Positions 9,162-18,137 of a stretch of 64,000 nucleotides of DNA are shown in pieces. Positions within the stretch are counted from its first letter, which is position 1. Each line of letters opens with the position of its first letter. The stretch is from Paraglaciecola sp. L3A3 (GTDB taxonomy: Bacteria > Pseudomonadota > Gammaproteobacteria > Enterobacterales > Alteromonadaceae): contig NZ_CP047023.1 of NCBI RefSeq assembly GCF_009796765.1, forward strand, positions 4,013,501-4,077,500, given 5' to 3'. The position numbers and the translations under genes are program-made. The notes under the pieces were generated by a model. That model was not told the origin of the DNA. It saw only the letters and a list, made by a program, of their open reading frames with translations, and did no database searches.

Positions 9162-10316
9162 TTATAACTTTAACCAACTGGTCGGGTTAACAGGTTTGCC
9201 TTTGTGACGAATTTCAAAATATAAATTAGGTCGACTTTGGCCGCCACTTTGGCCTAATAGTGCAATCGACTCGCCTGCTTTAACCGTATCTCCCGCTTGT
9301 TTTAATAATGCTTGATTGTGCCCATACAGGCTCATATAACCATTGCCATGATCAAGTACAGACACTAAACCAAAACCTCGTAACCAATCGGAATAAAGTA
9401 CTTTAGCGTCATGAATGGCCACCACTGGGCTTCCTTCATCGCCGTATATAACAATACCTTTCCATTTAATTTGACCTTGACGATAGCGACCAAACATTTT
9501 TCGTAACGTACCTTTAGCAGGTTTTAGTAAACGACCTTTTAGAGCATTCAAGCCTGCTAATTTGATACTTTTTTTCGATTCAGATTTTGCCTGCGCTTTA
9601 GCAATAGCCTCTAATAAATTCTTTTCGTTGATTTGTAACTGAGCAATTTTCAACTCATCAGTTTGGATTGATGCACGCAATTGTTTAAGGGTTTTCTCCC
9701 TATCGTCTTGCTGGGCTGTTAATGTTTTTTGTTGACTTAATTGTCGGGATTTAAGGATTTCTAATTCTTGTTGCTTATCGATTAATTCAGCGTTAACTGA
9801 CTCTAACTCTTTAATTAAACCATTAAATAAATCAATTTGTGATTTTCGTGCCTTATTCAAATATTGATAATAAGTGATGGTACGTTCAAAATTTGCTGCA
9901 TCTTCTTGATTTAACAACATTTTGGCAAAGTCATAATTGCCTGTCATGTAAGCACTGCGGATCTGTTTGGCCAATCCCAATTTCTGTTTATCTAATGATG
10001 CTAAATGACTTTTTTGTTTAGCTAACAAAACTTGTTGTTGTGTTTGATTATTATTTAATGCGCTTTGGGTTTGATTAAGCTTCTTCGCAGTTTCAGCAAT
10101 TTTTAACTCTGCTTTTTGTAGATTATTTTGTACTTTCTTAGCGACGGCTAATTGTTTTTTAATCTCAGCTTGTTTGTGCTTTATTTGTTGTTGAATAGTC
10201 TCTAGATCATCTTGGCTCTGAGCAAAAGTTGAAAGAGACACGAATGAGGCAAAAAACAAAATCCAAAAGGGCAGCCATATGCTGGCCAACCTTTTAGATT
10301 TGTTGTTGTATCTCAT
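9162..10316 (-). CDS. envC: Murein hydrolase activator EnvC
   Basis: Periplasmic activator of the amidases AmiA/AmiB at the division septum, recruited by FtsEX. The 384-residue product has a signal peptide ending near STFAQ, a long coiled coil (about residues 30-245, Gln/Lys/Leu rich), and a C-terminal LytM domain (about 275-384). The LytM metal site is degenerate: the position that is usually His in the final HxH motif reads LYFEIR, as expected for non-catalytic EnvC. I prefer ATG 10316; a TTG three codons upstream is also possible. It lies directly after gpmI. Confidence 0.92.
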   Translation of the reverse strand: MRYNNKSKRLASIWLPFWILFFASFVSLSTFAQSQDDLETIQQQIKHKQAEIKKQLAVAKKVQNNLQKAELKIAETAKKLNQTQSALNNNQTQQQVLLAKQKSHLASLDKQKLGLAKQIRSAYMTGNYDFAKMLLNQEDAANFERTITYYQYLNKARKSQIDLFNGLIKELESVNAELIDKQQELEILKSRQLSQQKTLTAQQDDREKTLKQLRASIQTDELKIAQLQINEKNLLEAIAKAQAKSESKKSIKLAGLNALKGRLLKPAKGTLRKMFGRYRQGQIKWKGIVIYGDEGSPVVAIHDAKVLYSDWLRGFGLVSVLDHGNGYMSLYGHNQALLKQAGDTVKAGESIALLGQSGGQSRPNLYFEIRHKGKPVNPTSWLKL

Positions 10317-10326
10317 GTATAACAAA

Positions 10327-11862
10327 TTAGTTAAGTGTCACAATTGGCGTACCTGTCATTTCTTCAGGCTGTTGCATCCCCATTAAATGTAACATAGTAG
10401 GAGCGACGTCACTTAAAGTACCGCCTTCACGAGCGGTAGATTTACGACTACCAACATGAATAAATGGTACTAATTCGCTTGTATGAGCCGTGTGCGCTTG
10501 ACCAGTTGAGGCATCTTGCATCTGTTCAGCATTACCGTGATCCGCGGTAATCAAACAATCACCACCATTCTTTTCAATAGCCGCAACAATTCGAGCAATA
10601 CAAGCATCCACTGCTTCACATGCTTTTACTGCTGCATCAAAGTTACCAGTATGACCTACCATATCGCCATTGGGATAATTACAAATAATCGCATCAAATT
10701 TTCCAGATTCAATTGCTGCCACTAATTTATCGGTTAATTCAGCTGAGTTCATTTCAGGTTGTAAATCATAAGTTGCCACTTTAGGTGAAGGGATCAAAAT
10801 ACGCTCTTCCCCTTCATACAGATCTTCTCGACCACCACTATAAAAGAAAGTCACATGAGCATATTTTTCTGTTTCAGAAATACGCAATTGAGTTTTGCCA
10901 TTTTGTGCTAACCAATCCCCCATCACATTCACTAATGGAACGGGAGGATACGCACTTGGCGCTTTAATACTTTCAGCATATTGAGTCAAAGTAACAAAAG
11001 AAGTTAACGCTATATGTTTACCTTTATTAAAGTCACTGAAATCAGCTTCGACAAAAGGACGACTAATTTCGCGAGCACGATCGGCTCTGAAGTTCATGAA
11101 AAACAATGAATCACCGTCTTCAATTGGCACAGCATCTCCAATCACAGTGGCTTGCATAAATTCGTCATTTTCATCTCTTTGGTAAGAGGCTTCTAATGCA
11201 TCTAGTGCGCTATCCGCATGACAATTGCCCTGACCTTTAGCAATAAGGTTATAAGCCGTTTCAACTCGATCCCATCGAGAATCTCTGTCCATTGCATAAT
11301 AACGTCCAACTAAGGTTGCCGTTTTGCCTAGACCGATTTCTTTGAATACTGCATCAGCTTGCTCTAGTGGCCCTTTCGCACTGCGAGGAGGTGTATCACG
11401 ACCATCAAGGAAAGCATGCAAATAAACTTTGGTCGCACCACGTTTTGCTGCCATTTTTAAAAAGGCAAAGATATGATCTGCATGACTGTGTACACCACCT
11501 GCCGACAACAAGCCCATAACATGCACAGCTTTACCTGCTTTAATAGTTTTATCTAAATTTTCTACAAGCGTTGGATTTTCGTAAAAGTCACCATCTTCAA
11601 TGGCTTTTGTTACCCGAGTAAAGTCTTGATAAACCACACGACCTGCACCTAAATTTACATGGCCAACTTCAGAATTCCCCATTTGTCCTGGTGGTAATCC
11701 AACATCTAGACCTGAGCCAGATATTAAAGTGTTGGTATAATTTTCACACAAACCATCTAAAACAGGAGTATTCGCGTGAGCAATTGCGTTGCTTTCTTGA
11801 TTTTCTCTGTGTCCCCAGCCATCTAAAATGATTAATGCTGTGGTTTTTTTTGTTTGGCTCAT
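10327..11862 (-). CDS. gpmI: 2,3-bisphosphoglycerate-independent phosphoglycerate mutase
   Basis: Interconverts 3- and 2-phosphoglycerate in glycolysis with two Mn(II) ions. Family length (511 residues). The metal-binding DGWG is at 14-17 and the phosphoserine nucleophile Ser64 lies in [13 protein letters not shown] near 125, DGRDTPP near 155, RADRARE near 265 and the C-terminal [11 protein letters not shown] are all present. TAGGA lies upstream of the ATG. It is the first gene of gpmI-envC-yibQ and is divergent from yibN. Confidence 0.97.
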   Translation of the reverse strand: MSQTKKTTALIILDGWGHRENQESNAIAHANTPVLDGLCENYTNTLISGSGLDVGLPPGQMGNSEVGHVNLGAGRVVYQDFTRVTKAIEDGDFYENPTLVENLDKTIKAGKAVHVMGLLSAGGVHSHADHIFAFLKMAAKRGATKVYLHAFLDGRDTPPRSAKGPLEQADAVFKEIGLGKTATLVGRYYAMDRDSRWDRVETAYNLIAKGQGNCHADSALDALEASYQRDENDEFMQATVIGDAVPIEDGDSLFFMNFRADRAREISRPFVEADFSDFNKGKHIALTSFVTLTQYAESIKAPSAYPPVPLVNVMGDWLAQNGKTQLRISETEKYAHVTFFYSGGREDLYEGEERILIPSPKVATYDLQPEMNSAELTDKLVAAIESGKFDAIICNYPNGDMVGHTGNFDAAVKACEAVDACIARIVAAIEKNGGDCLITADHGNAEQMQDASTGQAHTAHTSELVPFIHVGSRKSTAREGGTLSDVAPTMLHLMGMQQPEEMTGTPIVTLN

Positions 11863-12076
11863 TTCTATATCCTATTTAGTCAACTAAATTTCATTACCCT
11901 AATGTTATCCTTACTCGGCGCGCCAGTCATCAGCTATAACAGCTAAAAAAGCAAATGGATAACAATAAGTTATTCTTTACACATTAATAGATTAAAACTA
12001 AGGGCTAGTTTCTGACTGCAAAATCTATATACTTTGCCCTCTTTTTTTCAAGAATCATTAGTGGAACCCGTCAGTT

Positions 12077-12502
12077 ATGGATCAAATGATAGAATTTGTT
12101 ACCAATCATTATTTTTTATCTGGAATTTTTGTAGCACTCGTAGTGGCCATTATTTACACCACTCTAGCCAGCCAACTTTCTTCTTTAAAAGAATTAAGTA
12201 CCCACGAAGCCACATTACTCATGAACAGAGAAGATGCCTATGTTTTAGATATCAGAACTGCAGCAGAGTTTAAAAAAGGTCATATTTTAGGCTCACAACA
12301 AATAAAAGCTGAATTAGTCACAAAAGCTGACTTCAGTTCACTTGAAAAACAGAAAACTAAACCCATCATAGTTGTCTGTGCAATGGGTATGACAGCAAAA
12401 CGTACCGCCTCTCAGATGCAAAAAGCAGGCTTCGAAAATGTTTCTGTTTTAAAAGGTGGGATAAATGCATGGCAAGGTGCTGGTCTACCAATCAATAAAT
12501 AA
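12077..12502 (+). CDS. yibN: Membrane-anchored rhodanese-like protein YibN
   Basis: 141 residues: one N-terminal membrane helix (about 12-33), then a rhodanese domain with LDIRTAAEFKKGHILGSQ near residue 57 and the active-site loop VVCAMGMTAKR, whose Cys sits near residue 98. Sulfurtransferase activity is inferred from the fold; physiological role unsettled. It heads the conserved yibN-grxC-secB-gpsA operon, with 15 bases to grxC. Confidence 0.93.
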   Translation: MDQMIEFVTNHYFLSGIFVALVVAIIYTTLASQLSSLKELSTHEATLLMNREDAYVLDIRTAAEFKKGHILGSQQIKAELVTKADFSSLEKQKTKPIIVVCAMGMTAKRTASQMQKAGFENVSVLKGGINAWQGAGLPINK

Positions 12503-12517
12503 TTTACAGGTGAGCTT

Positions 12518-12775
12518 GTGAGCAAAGTAGACATTTATACCAAAGGGCACTGTCCCTACTGCCATCGTGCTAAAGCACTACTGACAGAAAAGCAGGTTAA
12601 ATTTAATGAAATCGAGATTGATGTTAATCCTGAATTACGTGATGTAATGATCGAAAGAGCCAATGGCGGATATACTGTTCCTCAAATATTCATTAACAAT
12701 CAACATATCGGCGGTTGCGATGATTTGTTTGCTTTAGAAGTAAAAAACAAACTAGATACTTTGCTCGCTGAATAA
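12518..12775 (+). CDS. grxC: Glutaredoxin 3
   Basis: Glutathione-dependent disulfide reductase of the cytoplasm; 85 residues as usual for GrxC. The dithiol site CPYC is at residues 12-15, the cis-proline TVPQIFI near residue 51, and the glutathione-binding GGCDD near 66. Translation begins at GTG 12518, with AGGTGAG just upstream. It lies between yibN and secB in the conserved operon. Confidence 0.96.
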   Translation: MSKVDIYTKGHCPYCHRAKALLTEKQVKFNEIEIDVNPELRDVMIERANGGYTVPQIFINNQHIGGCDDLFALEVKNKLDTLLAE

Positions 12776-12795
12776 ATAAAATTTAAGGAAAGATG

Positions 12796-13311
12796 ATGGC
12801 TGACGAAAATCAACCAAATGAAGGTACGGCACAACAGGGCGCTGCACAAGGTCCACAATTTAACATTCAAAGAATATTCACTAAAGATATCTCTTTTGAA
12901 ACCCCTAATTCACCAGCTATTTTCCAAAAAGAATGGAAACCAGAGGTTCAATTAGACTTAGATACTAAGAGCACTCCTTTAGGTGAAAACCTATATGAAG
13001 TGGTATTAAGTGTGACTGTTACTGCTAAGTTAGGTGAAGAAACTGCATTTTTATGTGAAGTTCAGCAAGCTGGTATCTTTAGCATTGCCGACATGCCAGA
13101 GCAAAATATGGCGCATATGATCGGCGCATTCTGCCCGAACACTTTGTTCCCATATGCTAGAGAAACTATCTCTAATCTTGTAAACCGTGGAACTTTCCCT
13201 CCATTAAACTTAGCACCTGTAGATTTTAATCAAATTTTTGCTGCATATATGCAACAAAGAGCAGAGCAGGTTCAGGCACAAGAACAAGCACCACAAAAAT
13301 TAGACGCATAA
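12796..13311 (+). CDS. secB: Protein-export chaperone SecB
   Basis: Tetrameric cytosolic chaperone that holds preproteins for SecA. 171 residues. Hallmarks are [26 protein letters not shown] N-terminus (residues about 25-45), the acidic strand with [10 protein letters not shown], and the helix [20 protein letters not shown]. Two adjacent ATGs exist; the second (12796) lies six bases after AAGGA and is preferred over 12793, which would leave only three. The Gln/Ala-rich tail is typical. Confidence 0.97.
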   Translation: MADENQPNEGTAQQGAAQGPQFNIQRIFTKDISFETPNSPAIFQKEWKPEVQLDLDTKSTPLGENLYEVVLSVTVTAKLGEETAFLCEVQQAGIFSIADMPEQNMAHMIGAFCPNTLFPYARETISNLVNRGTFPPLNLAPVDFNQIFAAYMQQRAEQVQAQEQAPQKLDA

Positions 13312-13325
13312 ATGGTTCATACTAA

Positions 13326-14321
13326 ATGAATTCAGTAGGTGTTTTAGGGGCAGGATCTTACGGTACTGCCCTTGCATTTTGTCTAGCCAGAAATGGCATT
13401 GATACTGTTCTTTGGAGCAGAGATCCAAAGCAAGCCGAATTAATGGCTGACTCAAGAACAAATGCTAAATATCTGCCAGGCTCAACTTTTCCTGAGGGCT
13501 TAAAGATTGCATCTGATATTCAACAAGTATTAGCCAACAGCCAAGATATTTTAGTCGTAGTCCCCAGTCATGCCTTTGCTGATACACTTAGCTTAATTCA
13601 ACCATATCTTACTGATAAACATAGAATTATATGGGCAACTAAAGGCCTAGAACCAAACACAGGCAGATTATTACAAGAAGTTGCAGTAGAGATTCTTGGT
13701 GACAAGATACCTTTAGCTGCACTATCAGGCCCTACCTTTGCCAAAGAAATGGTCGCAGGTTTACCTACAGCGATTTCTATTAGCTCTACAGATGAAACAT
13801 TAGCAGAAGAATTTGCTAATAAACTTCACTGTGCTAAGTCTTTCAGGGTTTACCGAAACGATGATTTTATTGGAATTCAACTCGGTGGTGCAGTAAAGAA
13901 TGTTATTGCGATTGGTGCCGGATTAGCTGATGGTTTAGGATTTGGCTCCAATGCCAGAACCGCATTAATTACTCGTGGTTTAGCAGAACTCACGCGCCTT
14001 GGCATAAAAATGGGCGCTAAACCCAATACCTTTATGGGCATGTCTGGACTGGGTGATTTAGTATTAACTTGTACTGATAATCAATCTAGAAACCGCCGTT
14101 TTGGTTTAGCCTTAGGTAAAGGTTTAAGTATTGAGCAAGCGATCAAAGAAATAGGCCAAGTCGTAGAAGGGTATAACAACACTAAAGAAGTGCATATCTT
14201 ATCCAACAAAATTGGGGTAGAAATGCCAATCTGTGAACAAATCTATCAAGTTTTATATCAAAATAAATCGGTCAAAGAAGCGGCGATGTCATTGCTAGAA
14301 AGAGATCAAACAACCGAATAG
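13326..14321 (+). CDS. gpsA: Glycerol-3-phosphate dehydrogenase [NAD(P)+]
   Basis: Makes sn-glycerol-3-phosphate from dihydroxyacetone phosphate for phospholipid synthesis. 331 residues with the Rossmann GxGxxG ([10 protein letters not shown], residues 5-14), GPTFAKE near 140, the catalytic-lysine segment [14 protein letters not shown] near 190, and the substrate loop [13 protein letters not shown] near 248. Last gene of the yibN operon; 15 bases after secB. No clean terminator follows; instead a repeat-rich region begins within ten bases of the stop. Confidence 0.97.
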   Translation: MNSVGVLGAGSYGTALAFCLARNGIDTVLWSRDPKQAELMADSRTNAKYLPGSTFPEGLKIASDIQQVLANSQDILVVVPSHAFADTLSLIQPYLTDKHRIIWATKGLEPNTGRLLQEVAVEILGDKIPLAALSGPTFAKEMVAGLPTAISISSTDETLAEEFANKLHCAKSFRVYRNDDFIGIQLGGAVKNVIAIGAGLADGLGFGSNARTALITRGLAELTRLGIKMGAKPNTFMGMSGLGDLVLTCTDNQSRNRRFGLALGKGLSIEQAIKEIGQVVEGYNNTKEVHILSNKIGVEMPICEQIYQVLYQNKSVKEAAMSLLERDQTTE

Positions 14322-14328
14322 TGGTTTT

Positions 14329-14600
14329 GACTTCGTCACTTATGCGCTTCGCTTACAAAAGCATGACTTCGCCACAAAGCATGACTTCGTCACTTATGCG
14401 CTACGCTTACCGCAATCCATTGCGTTTTTGATACGGCATCCCTGCCGCACCAGTTACTCTTTTTCAACAGCAAAAAAGAGTAACCAGAAAATGCCGCTCT
14501 CCAGCCTCGTTCTATTCCCTGCGCTACTCACTTAAAATAGGTCGTGACAAGACGTTCCCGACGTCAATGTCACTCAAATCACATCCATGTGATTTGCCCA
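14329..14600. repeat. Palindrome-rich repeat module, left flank of accessory patch
   Basis: A 28-nt direct repeat occurs at 14329-14356 and 14383-14410 with one mismatch, with GCATGACTTCG also repeated between the copies. Five small perfect hairpins follow: CGCAA/TTGCG (14411-14424), CGGCA/TGCCG (14434-14447), a 12-bp stem around GTTACTCTTTTT (14453-14484), GACGT/ACGTC (14551-14565), and a 10-bp stem with a 2-nt loop (14575-14596). No open reading frame of interest. Related, inverted sequence recurs at 17204-17300. Confidence 0.75.
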
Positions 14601-14807
14601 ATTTCAAGCAATCTGCTCGGGGAACGCGGAGTCGAGAATAAAATCAAAAGCATTCGCGTTGCTCACTAAAAAAAAGCAAAACAACAGGCACTATTAGATT
14701 TTAATCATAGGGTGATAGTTAGACCGTTCTTCACTATTCAAAATAACACTTTCCATAACCGGTTTGTGCCGCTTTTGCACAAATCCGGTTTATGGATTTG
14801 TTATATT
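14601..14807. other. Non-coding stretch before the GIY-YIG gene
   Basis: No gene recognised. On the minus strand it lies downstream of the GIY-YIG gene. Around 14758-14793 an inverted repeat built on AACCGGTTTGTGC and GCACAAATCCGGTTT could fold into a hairpin; it may act as the 3' end of that transcript. Confidence 0.35.
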
Positions 14808-15218
14808 TTATTTTCGACTATTATCAGGTAGTTCACCCTTTAGCCGATCAATTAAAAACTCTTCCAATGCACTTGCTTCGAAAAAACTAGCATCTGGCAC
14901 TCCCCAAGCCACAAAATGGGTTGGTTCTTTGGACCAAATACCCTTCGCTCCACCATACGAAAAGTCACTGGGAACTATAAAGTGATCATTCAATCGATGG
15001 CAAATAACTCTGGTTCTTCCTGTAACCTTGCCAATATAAAGCAAAGTGTCATTGCTAAAAATAGCGTAAATCCCTTTTCGGGTGGTTGTAATCTCAGGCC
15101 AACAGTCTCCGCAACCAAGCATATATGGTTTAACATATATAAAAGGCTCTAGCCCTTGACCACGAAAATTTGATTCAAACTCACTAACTAATTGTTGTAC
15201 TGTGGCTAAATCTGCCAT
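14808..15218 (-). CDS. Small GIY-YIG domain protein
   Basis: 136 residues, unknown function. Residues about 48-66 read KGIYAIFSNDTLLYIGKV, the two halves of the GIY-YIG nuclease signature with typical spacing; a following Arg in GRTRVICHRLNDHF and a late Glu in EASALEEFLI fit the family's catalytic Arg and Glu. No zinc finger or extra DNA-binding domain is present, so it is a single-domain form. The ATG at 15218 (MADLATVQ) is preferred over a TTG six bases upstream. It sits just downstream of a group II intron remnant in a mobile patch, so it is probably acquired. Confidence 0.6.
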   Translation of the reverse strand: MADLATVQQLVSEFESNFRGQGLEPFIYVKPYMLGCGDCWPEITTTRKGIYAIFSNDTLLYIGKVTGRTRVICHRLNDHFIVPSDFSYGGAKGIWSKEPTHFVAWGVPDASFFEASALEEFLIDRLKGELPDNSRK

Positions 15219-15244
15219 TCTCAAAACTTTCTTTTAAAATAATC

Positions 15245-15351
15245 GTGGTAGAGCGGCCCATTACTGAGCCGACCCCACACAGATCCGGACGTGCGGAATT
15301 ACCGCATCCGGCTCTTCAGTTATATATTCACCCGTGTAAATCACGGCCACT
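15245..15351 (-). ncRNA. Group II intron 3' end (domain V/VI-like RNA)
   Basis: Immediately behind the maturase stop the minus strand contains a domain-V-like hairpin at about 15282-15314, beginning with the AGC triad (GAGCCGGATGCGG) and ending in GTCCGGATC, followed by a GC-rich hairpin that would be domain VI and a likely 3' splice end near CTCTAC. Exact intron end not determined. Only the 3' part of the intron survives. Confidence 0.6.
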
Positions 15352-15696
15352 TTAATACCAGTCAACATGGATCACTCTTTTGCTAACTCGTAGCTTCTGT
15401 ATTTGGAAATACTCTAACATCTTCTTAAAATTACACCAATTGTAACTTCGACGACCACTGCGCCTGTTCAGCCATTTGTACAAACTATGTAGCACATAAT
15501 TATATAGCTTACTTACGCTGCGGCTGTTGTCGGGTAGCCCAAAGTAATTTCTAAACCCTGTGAGTTTGCGTTTTAATTGAGGTAGCCAAGTCGCTAGTTT
15601 CTGCGAGCGTTTGGCTTTAATGAAATGGTAAAATTCGCTCAGGCTACTTCGCTGCTTTTGACTCGCAGTTCGTCGCCTTAATCTCGGTTTACCTTT
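15352..15696 (-). pseudogene. Group II intron reverse transcriptase/maturase, C-terminal fragment
   Basis: An open frame of 114 codons on the minus strand, without its own start, begins at the IS end and finishes at TAA 15352-15354. It encodes the maturase (domain X) tail of a group II intron protein: KGKPRLRRRTA, then LKRKLTGFRNYFGLPDNSRS, then LYKWLNRRSGRRSYNW. The reverse-transcriptase catalytic domain (YADD box) is missing; the coding sequence stops abruptly at 15696 where the IS3-type element begins, and I do not find the continuation on the other side of the IS. The intron is therefore dead. Confidence 0.8.
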
Positions 15697-15762
15697 TGTA
15701 ATGGTTTAATGAAACTGGAGAGATTTATAGCTTAAAATAAACAAAATCTCGTAGGTATTAAC

Positions 15763-16074
15763 ATGACTAGAAAAGCAAAAGTAACCTTCACCCCGAAACA
15801 GAAATTAGAATACGCCAAATTGATGGTAGAAGATGGGTATACCAATAAACAGGTTGAAGAAATATCAGGTGCAGGCAGATCAGCCGTATCACGTTGGAAG
15901 CGTCAATATCAATCTGAGTTGCAGGGTGTTACACCAGAAAACACCAAGGCATTAACAGATGAGCAGCAAAGGATCCAAGCGTTAGAAACGCAACTTAAGC
16001 GAGCATTAAGGGATAATGAAATATTAAAAAAAGCCACCGCTTTCTTCATACGCAACAATCCAGACTTAATGTAA
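15763..16074 (+). CDS. IS3-family transposase OrfA
   Basis: 103-residue protein with an N-terminal helix-turn-helix (about residues 25-50: DGYTNKQVEEISGAGRSAVSRW) that binds the inverted repeats, and a leucine-zipper-like C-terminal coil starting near residue 68 (RIQALETQLKRALRDNEIL). A run of seven A (16026-16032) followed by GCC lies near the end of the frame and is a plausible -1 slippery site for making the OrfAB fusion. The stop codon overlaps the orfB start by one base. Confidence 0.93.
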   Translation: MTRKAKVTFTPKQKLEYAKLMVEDGYTNKQVEEISGAGRSAVSRWKRQYQSELQGVTPENTKALTDEQQRIQALETQLKRALRDNEILKKATAFFIRNNPDLM

Positions 16075-16916
16075 TGAAAGAAATGAAGAAAGCTCAACTT
16101 GGCTATACCACCACCGAGTTATGTCGTTTATTTGAAGTGAGTAGTAGCCGTTATTATTACCACCCTAGGCCTCCTAATAGCGATGATATTGCATCATCGA
16201 TTCAGTCGATAGCAGAAGTGACAGGAAATACTTATGGTAAGCGCAGAATGCAGGTTGAACTGAATGCGCTAGACCACAACATTGGTTTATATAAAACGGC
16301 TACACTCATGAAAAAACTAAACATAAAGGCGATTAGGCCTAAGAAGAAACATTATTATCCAGATTCAGGTGTTGAACATAAATATGCGCCCAATTTACTC
16401 AAGCGACAGTTTAGTCCTGATACCTATAATACTCATTGGGTTGGCGATATAACCTATATCAGACATCATCATGGCTGGAGCTATTTAGCATGTGTCTTAG
16501 ATCTATCAACTAAAGAAATCGTGGGTTATGCATTATCGACAAAGCCTAACGCGGAATTGACAAAAACAGCATTGAATAATGCAATAAAACGTCAAGCACC
16601 CAACACACATAAGTTAATGTTCCATTCAGATCAAGGTGTCCAGTATTCAGCTATATCATTTAGAGAACGGCTTGCTCAATTAGATATCACACCTAGTATG
16701 AGTCGCCGTGGAAATTGTTGGGACAACGCCGTTATGGAGCGTTTTTTTAGAAGTTTAAAAACGGAGAGACTGAATCACCTTTCATTTTTAAACCATCAAT
16801 CAGTGATATGCGAAGTTGAACAATATATTCAGTTTTACAACTATAAACGTCGACATTCTGTCTTAGATTATATGACACCACATCAGAAATATAATGAACT
16901 TAAAAATGCGGCTTAA
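16074..16916 (+). CDS. IS3-family transposase OrfB (DDE integrase)
   Basis: 280-residue catalytic subunit with an intact DDE triad: Asp125 in HWVGDITYI, Asp186 in FHSDQGVQY and Glu222 in NAVMERFF, the last two spaced by 35 residues as in all IS3 elements. The N-terminal HTH_21-like segment carries YGKRRMQVEL. The frame stays open upstream of the ATG to the poly-A slippery site, which supports expression as an OrfAB fusion by -1 frameshifting. Nothing suggests inactivation. Confidence 0.93.
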   Translation: MKEMKKAQLGYTTTELCRLFEVSSSRYYYHPRPPNSDDIASSIQSIAEVTGNTYGKRRMQVELNALDHNIGLYKTATLMKKLNIKAIRPKKKHYYPDSGVEHKYAPNLLKRQFSPDTYNTHWVGDITYIRHHHGWSYLACVLDLSTKEIVGYALSTKPNAELTKTALNNAIKRQAPNTHKLMFHSDQGVQYSAISFRERLAQLDITPSMSRRGNCWDNAVMERFFRSLKTERLNHLSFLNHQSVICEVEQYIQFYNYKRRHSVLDYMTPHQKYNELKNAA

Positions 16917-16948
16917 AATCTCTCCGAAATTAGTTGACCATTACAAAA

Positions 16949-17300
16949 CTCAATGGGTCAATTGGCATGGATAGCCAATTGAGTGGTGCTTTGTCGGGAA
17001 CAAATCAGCACGACCTGTTGAGTTTATAAAAAATAGAATAAGAGCTTTGTTGGAGACCGGCTTCTTTTGCTTACTTTTCTTAGCTGTTGACTAAATTTAC
17101 TGGATAAATTTAGAACGTACTTTAGTGCGGCCCAAAGGGTGAAATACAAGGAAGTATTTCATAACATAAGTCAGTCGGGCCTCATGGATGCGGTTTAAAA
17201 AAAGCCATGGATGGCGATAAGCGAAGCGCATTGTGAACGAAGTGAATGCTTTAGTGGCGAAGCCATACTTTGCTCGCGAAGCGAATGCTTTACAACGAAA
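16949..17300. repeat. Palindrome-rich repeat module, right flank of accessory patch
   Basis: Non-coding. Small hairpins occur at 16958-16982 (TCAATTGGC/GCCAATTGA), 17091-17113 (CTAAATTTA/TAAATTTAG), 17141-17160 (GAAATAC/GTATTTC) and 17204-17215 (GCCAT/ATGGC). TAAGCGAAGCGCAT at 17218-17231 is an exact 14-nt inverted copy of 14342-14355, and the GGCGAAGCCATACTTTG stretch after it resembles the inverted left module. It looks like dispersed intergenic repeat sequence. Confidence 0.65.
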
Positions 17301-17304
17301 TCAT

Positions 17305-17340
17305 AAAAAAGCCCGCTGTATCAATCACAGCAGGCTTTTA
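17305..17340 (-). terminator. Intrinsic terminator of sapC
   Basis: Minus strand: AAAGCCTGCTGT-GATTGAT-ACAGCGGGCTTT with one mismatch in a 12-bp stem, then a T run. It begins about 20 bases after the SapC stop. The plus strand has only a short T run, so it mainly serves the minus strand. Confidence 0.8.
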
Positions 17341-17360
17341 AAATATATAACTATTGGTGA

Positions 17361-18137
17361 TTACTGAACTGGTGCAGCTTCTTCTGTTGTAGCACCTTCA
17401 GGCTTTTCTACTTGTAGCCGTAAACCTTGAATAGGATTTTCAGTATCGGCAGTAAATTGGACAATACGGTTTAGCTGGCCAAGAGACATCAAGATTGCAT
17501 AGATAGCGCCTAGGTAGCCCGCTTTATGTAGTTCTAGAATAGTCTCATCGCTGAGTGCCTTAAGACGTGTTTCGTTAATAGTTTGCATTCCGTTGATATT
17601 ACGTTGTTGGCCATTAACATATTTTGCATTTATCACAATCGAGTCTAATAAATCTAATTCTACGATTTTTTTCACAAAATTTTGCGTAGCCATCTCACTA
17701 TTAGCTAATTCAGATAATAGTTTTTGACGATTATCTAGGTAAGGACTAGGAGTGCCTTCTTCAGTGAACAACAACTCACCTTCTGCATCACCTACTAGAT
17801 CGCAATTTTCATCAATGTATACACCTAGTTTTTCACCATCGGGGCGCACATCAAAAGGATAACGTTGAACATTTAAAGGCACAACATGTCCAGTCCATTT
17901 GTTGTCTTTCATAAACAAGTTAACACCTTGCTCAATACCTAACATAGCAACGGTATGAGTTGTTTTACTGTTTGGATCTGTAATAAAGACAATTGGCATA
18001 CAACTCGCAATTTGAGCATATTCGACAATAGAAGCAGCGGCAATATGTGCATCTTTTGCATGCGTAAAGTCATTACTTAATTTAACGCGAAGTGCTTTAT
18101 GTTTCTCTTTATCTAATGGGACATAATTCATTGTCAT
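17361..18137 (-). CDS. SapC family protein
   Basis: 258 residues of the SapC family: YVPLDKEKHKALRV at the start, AASIVEYAQIASCMPIVFI near residue 33, TVAMLGIEQGVNLFM near 63, and VQRYPFDVRPDGEKLGVYIDENC near 92. The name comes from an S-layer-associated protein of Campylobacter; the role in marine gammaproteobacteria is unknown, although relatives often sit beside TonB receptors and tryptophan-halogenase-like genes. Here it stands alone between the mobile patch and the ribosomal operon. A second in-frame ATG follows two codons after the chosen start. Confidence 0.85.
   Translation of the reverse strand: MTMNYVPLDKEKHKALRVKLSNDFTHAKDAHIAAASIVEYAQIASCMPIVFITDPNSKTTHTVAMLGIEQGVNLFMKDNKWTGHVVPLNVQRYPFDVRPDGEKLGVYIDENCDLVGDAEGELLFTEEGTPSPYLDNRQKLLSELANSEMATQNFVKKIVELDLLDSIVINAKYVNGQQRNINGMQTINETRLKALSDETILELHKAGYLGAIYAILMSLGQLNRIVQFTADTENPIQGLRLQVEKPEGATTEEAAPVQ

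Larger units (their letters stand above)
15697..16945 (+). mobile_element. IS3-family insertion sequence (complete)
   Basis: 1249-bp element bounded by imperfect terminal inverted repeats of about 30 bp; both ends begin TGTAATGGT and share GGAGAGATTT further in. It contains orfA and orfB in the usual IS3 arrangement. The flanks can extend the repeat to TTTTGTAATGG and CCATTACAAAA. I see no 3-4 bp target duplication at the junctions, and the left flank is intron sequence while the right flank is not, so an adjacent deletion or rearrangement probably followed insertion. Confidence 0.9.
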
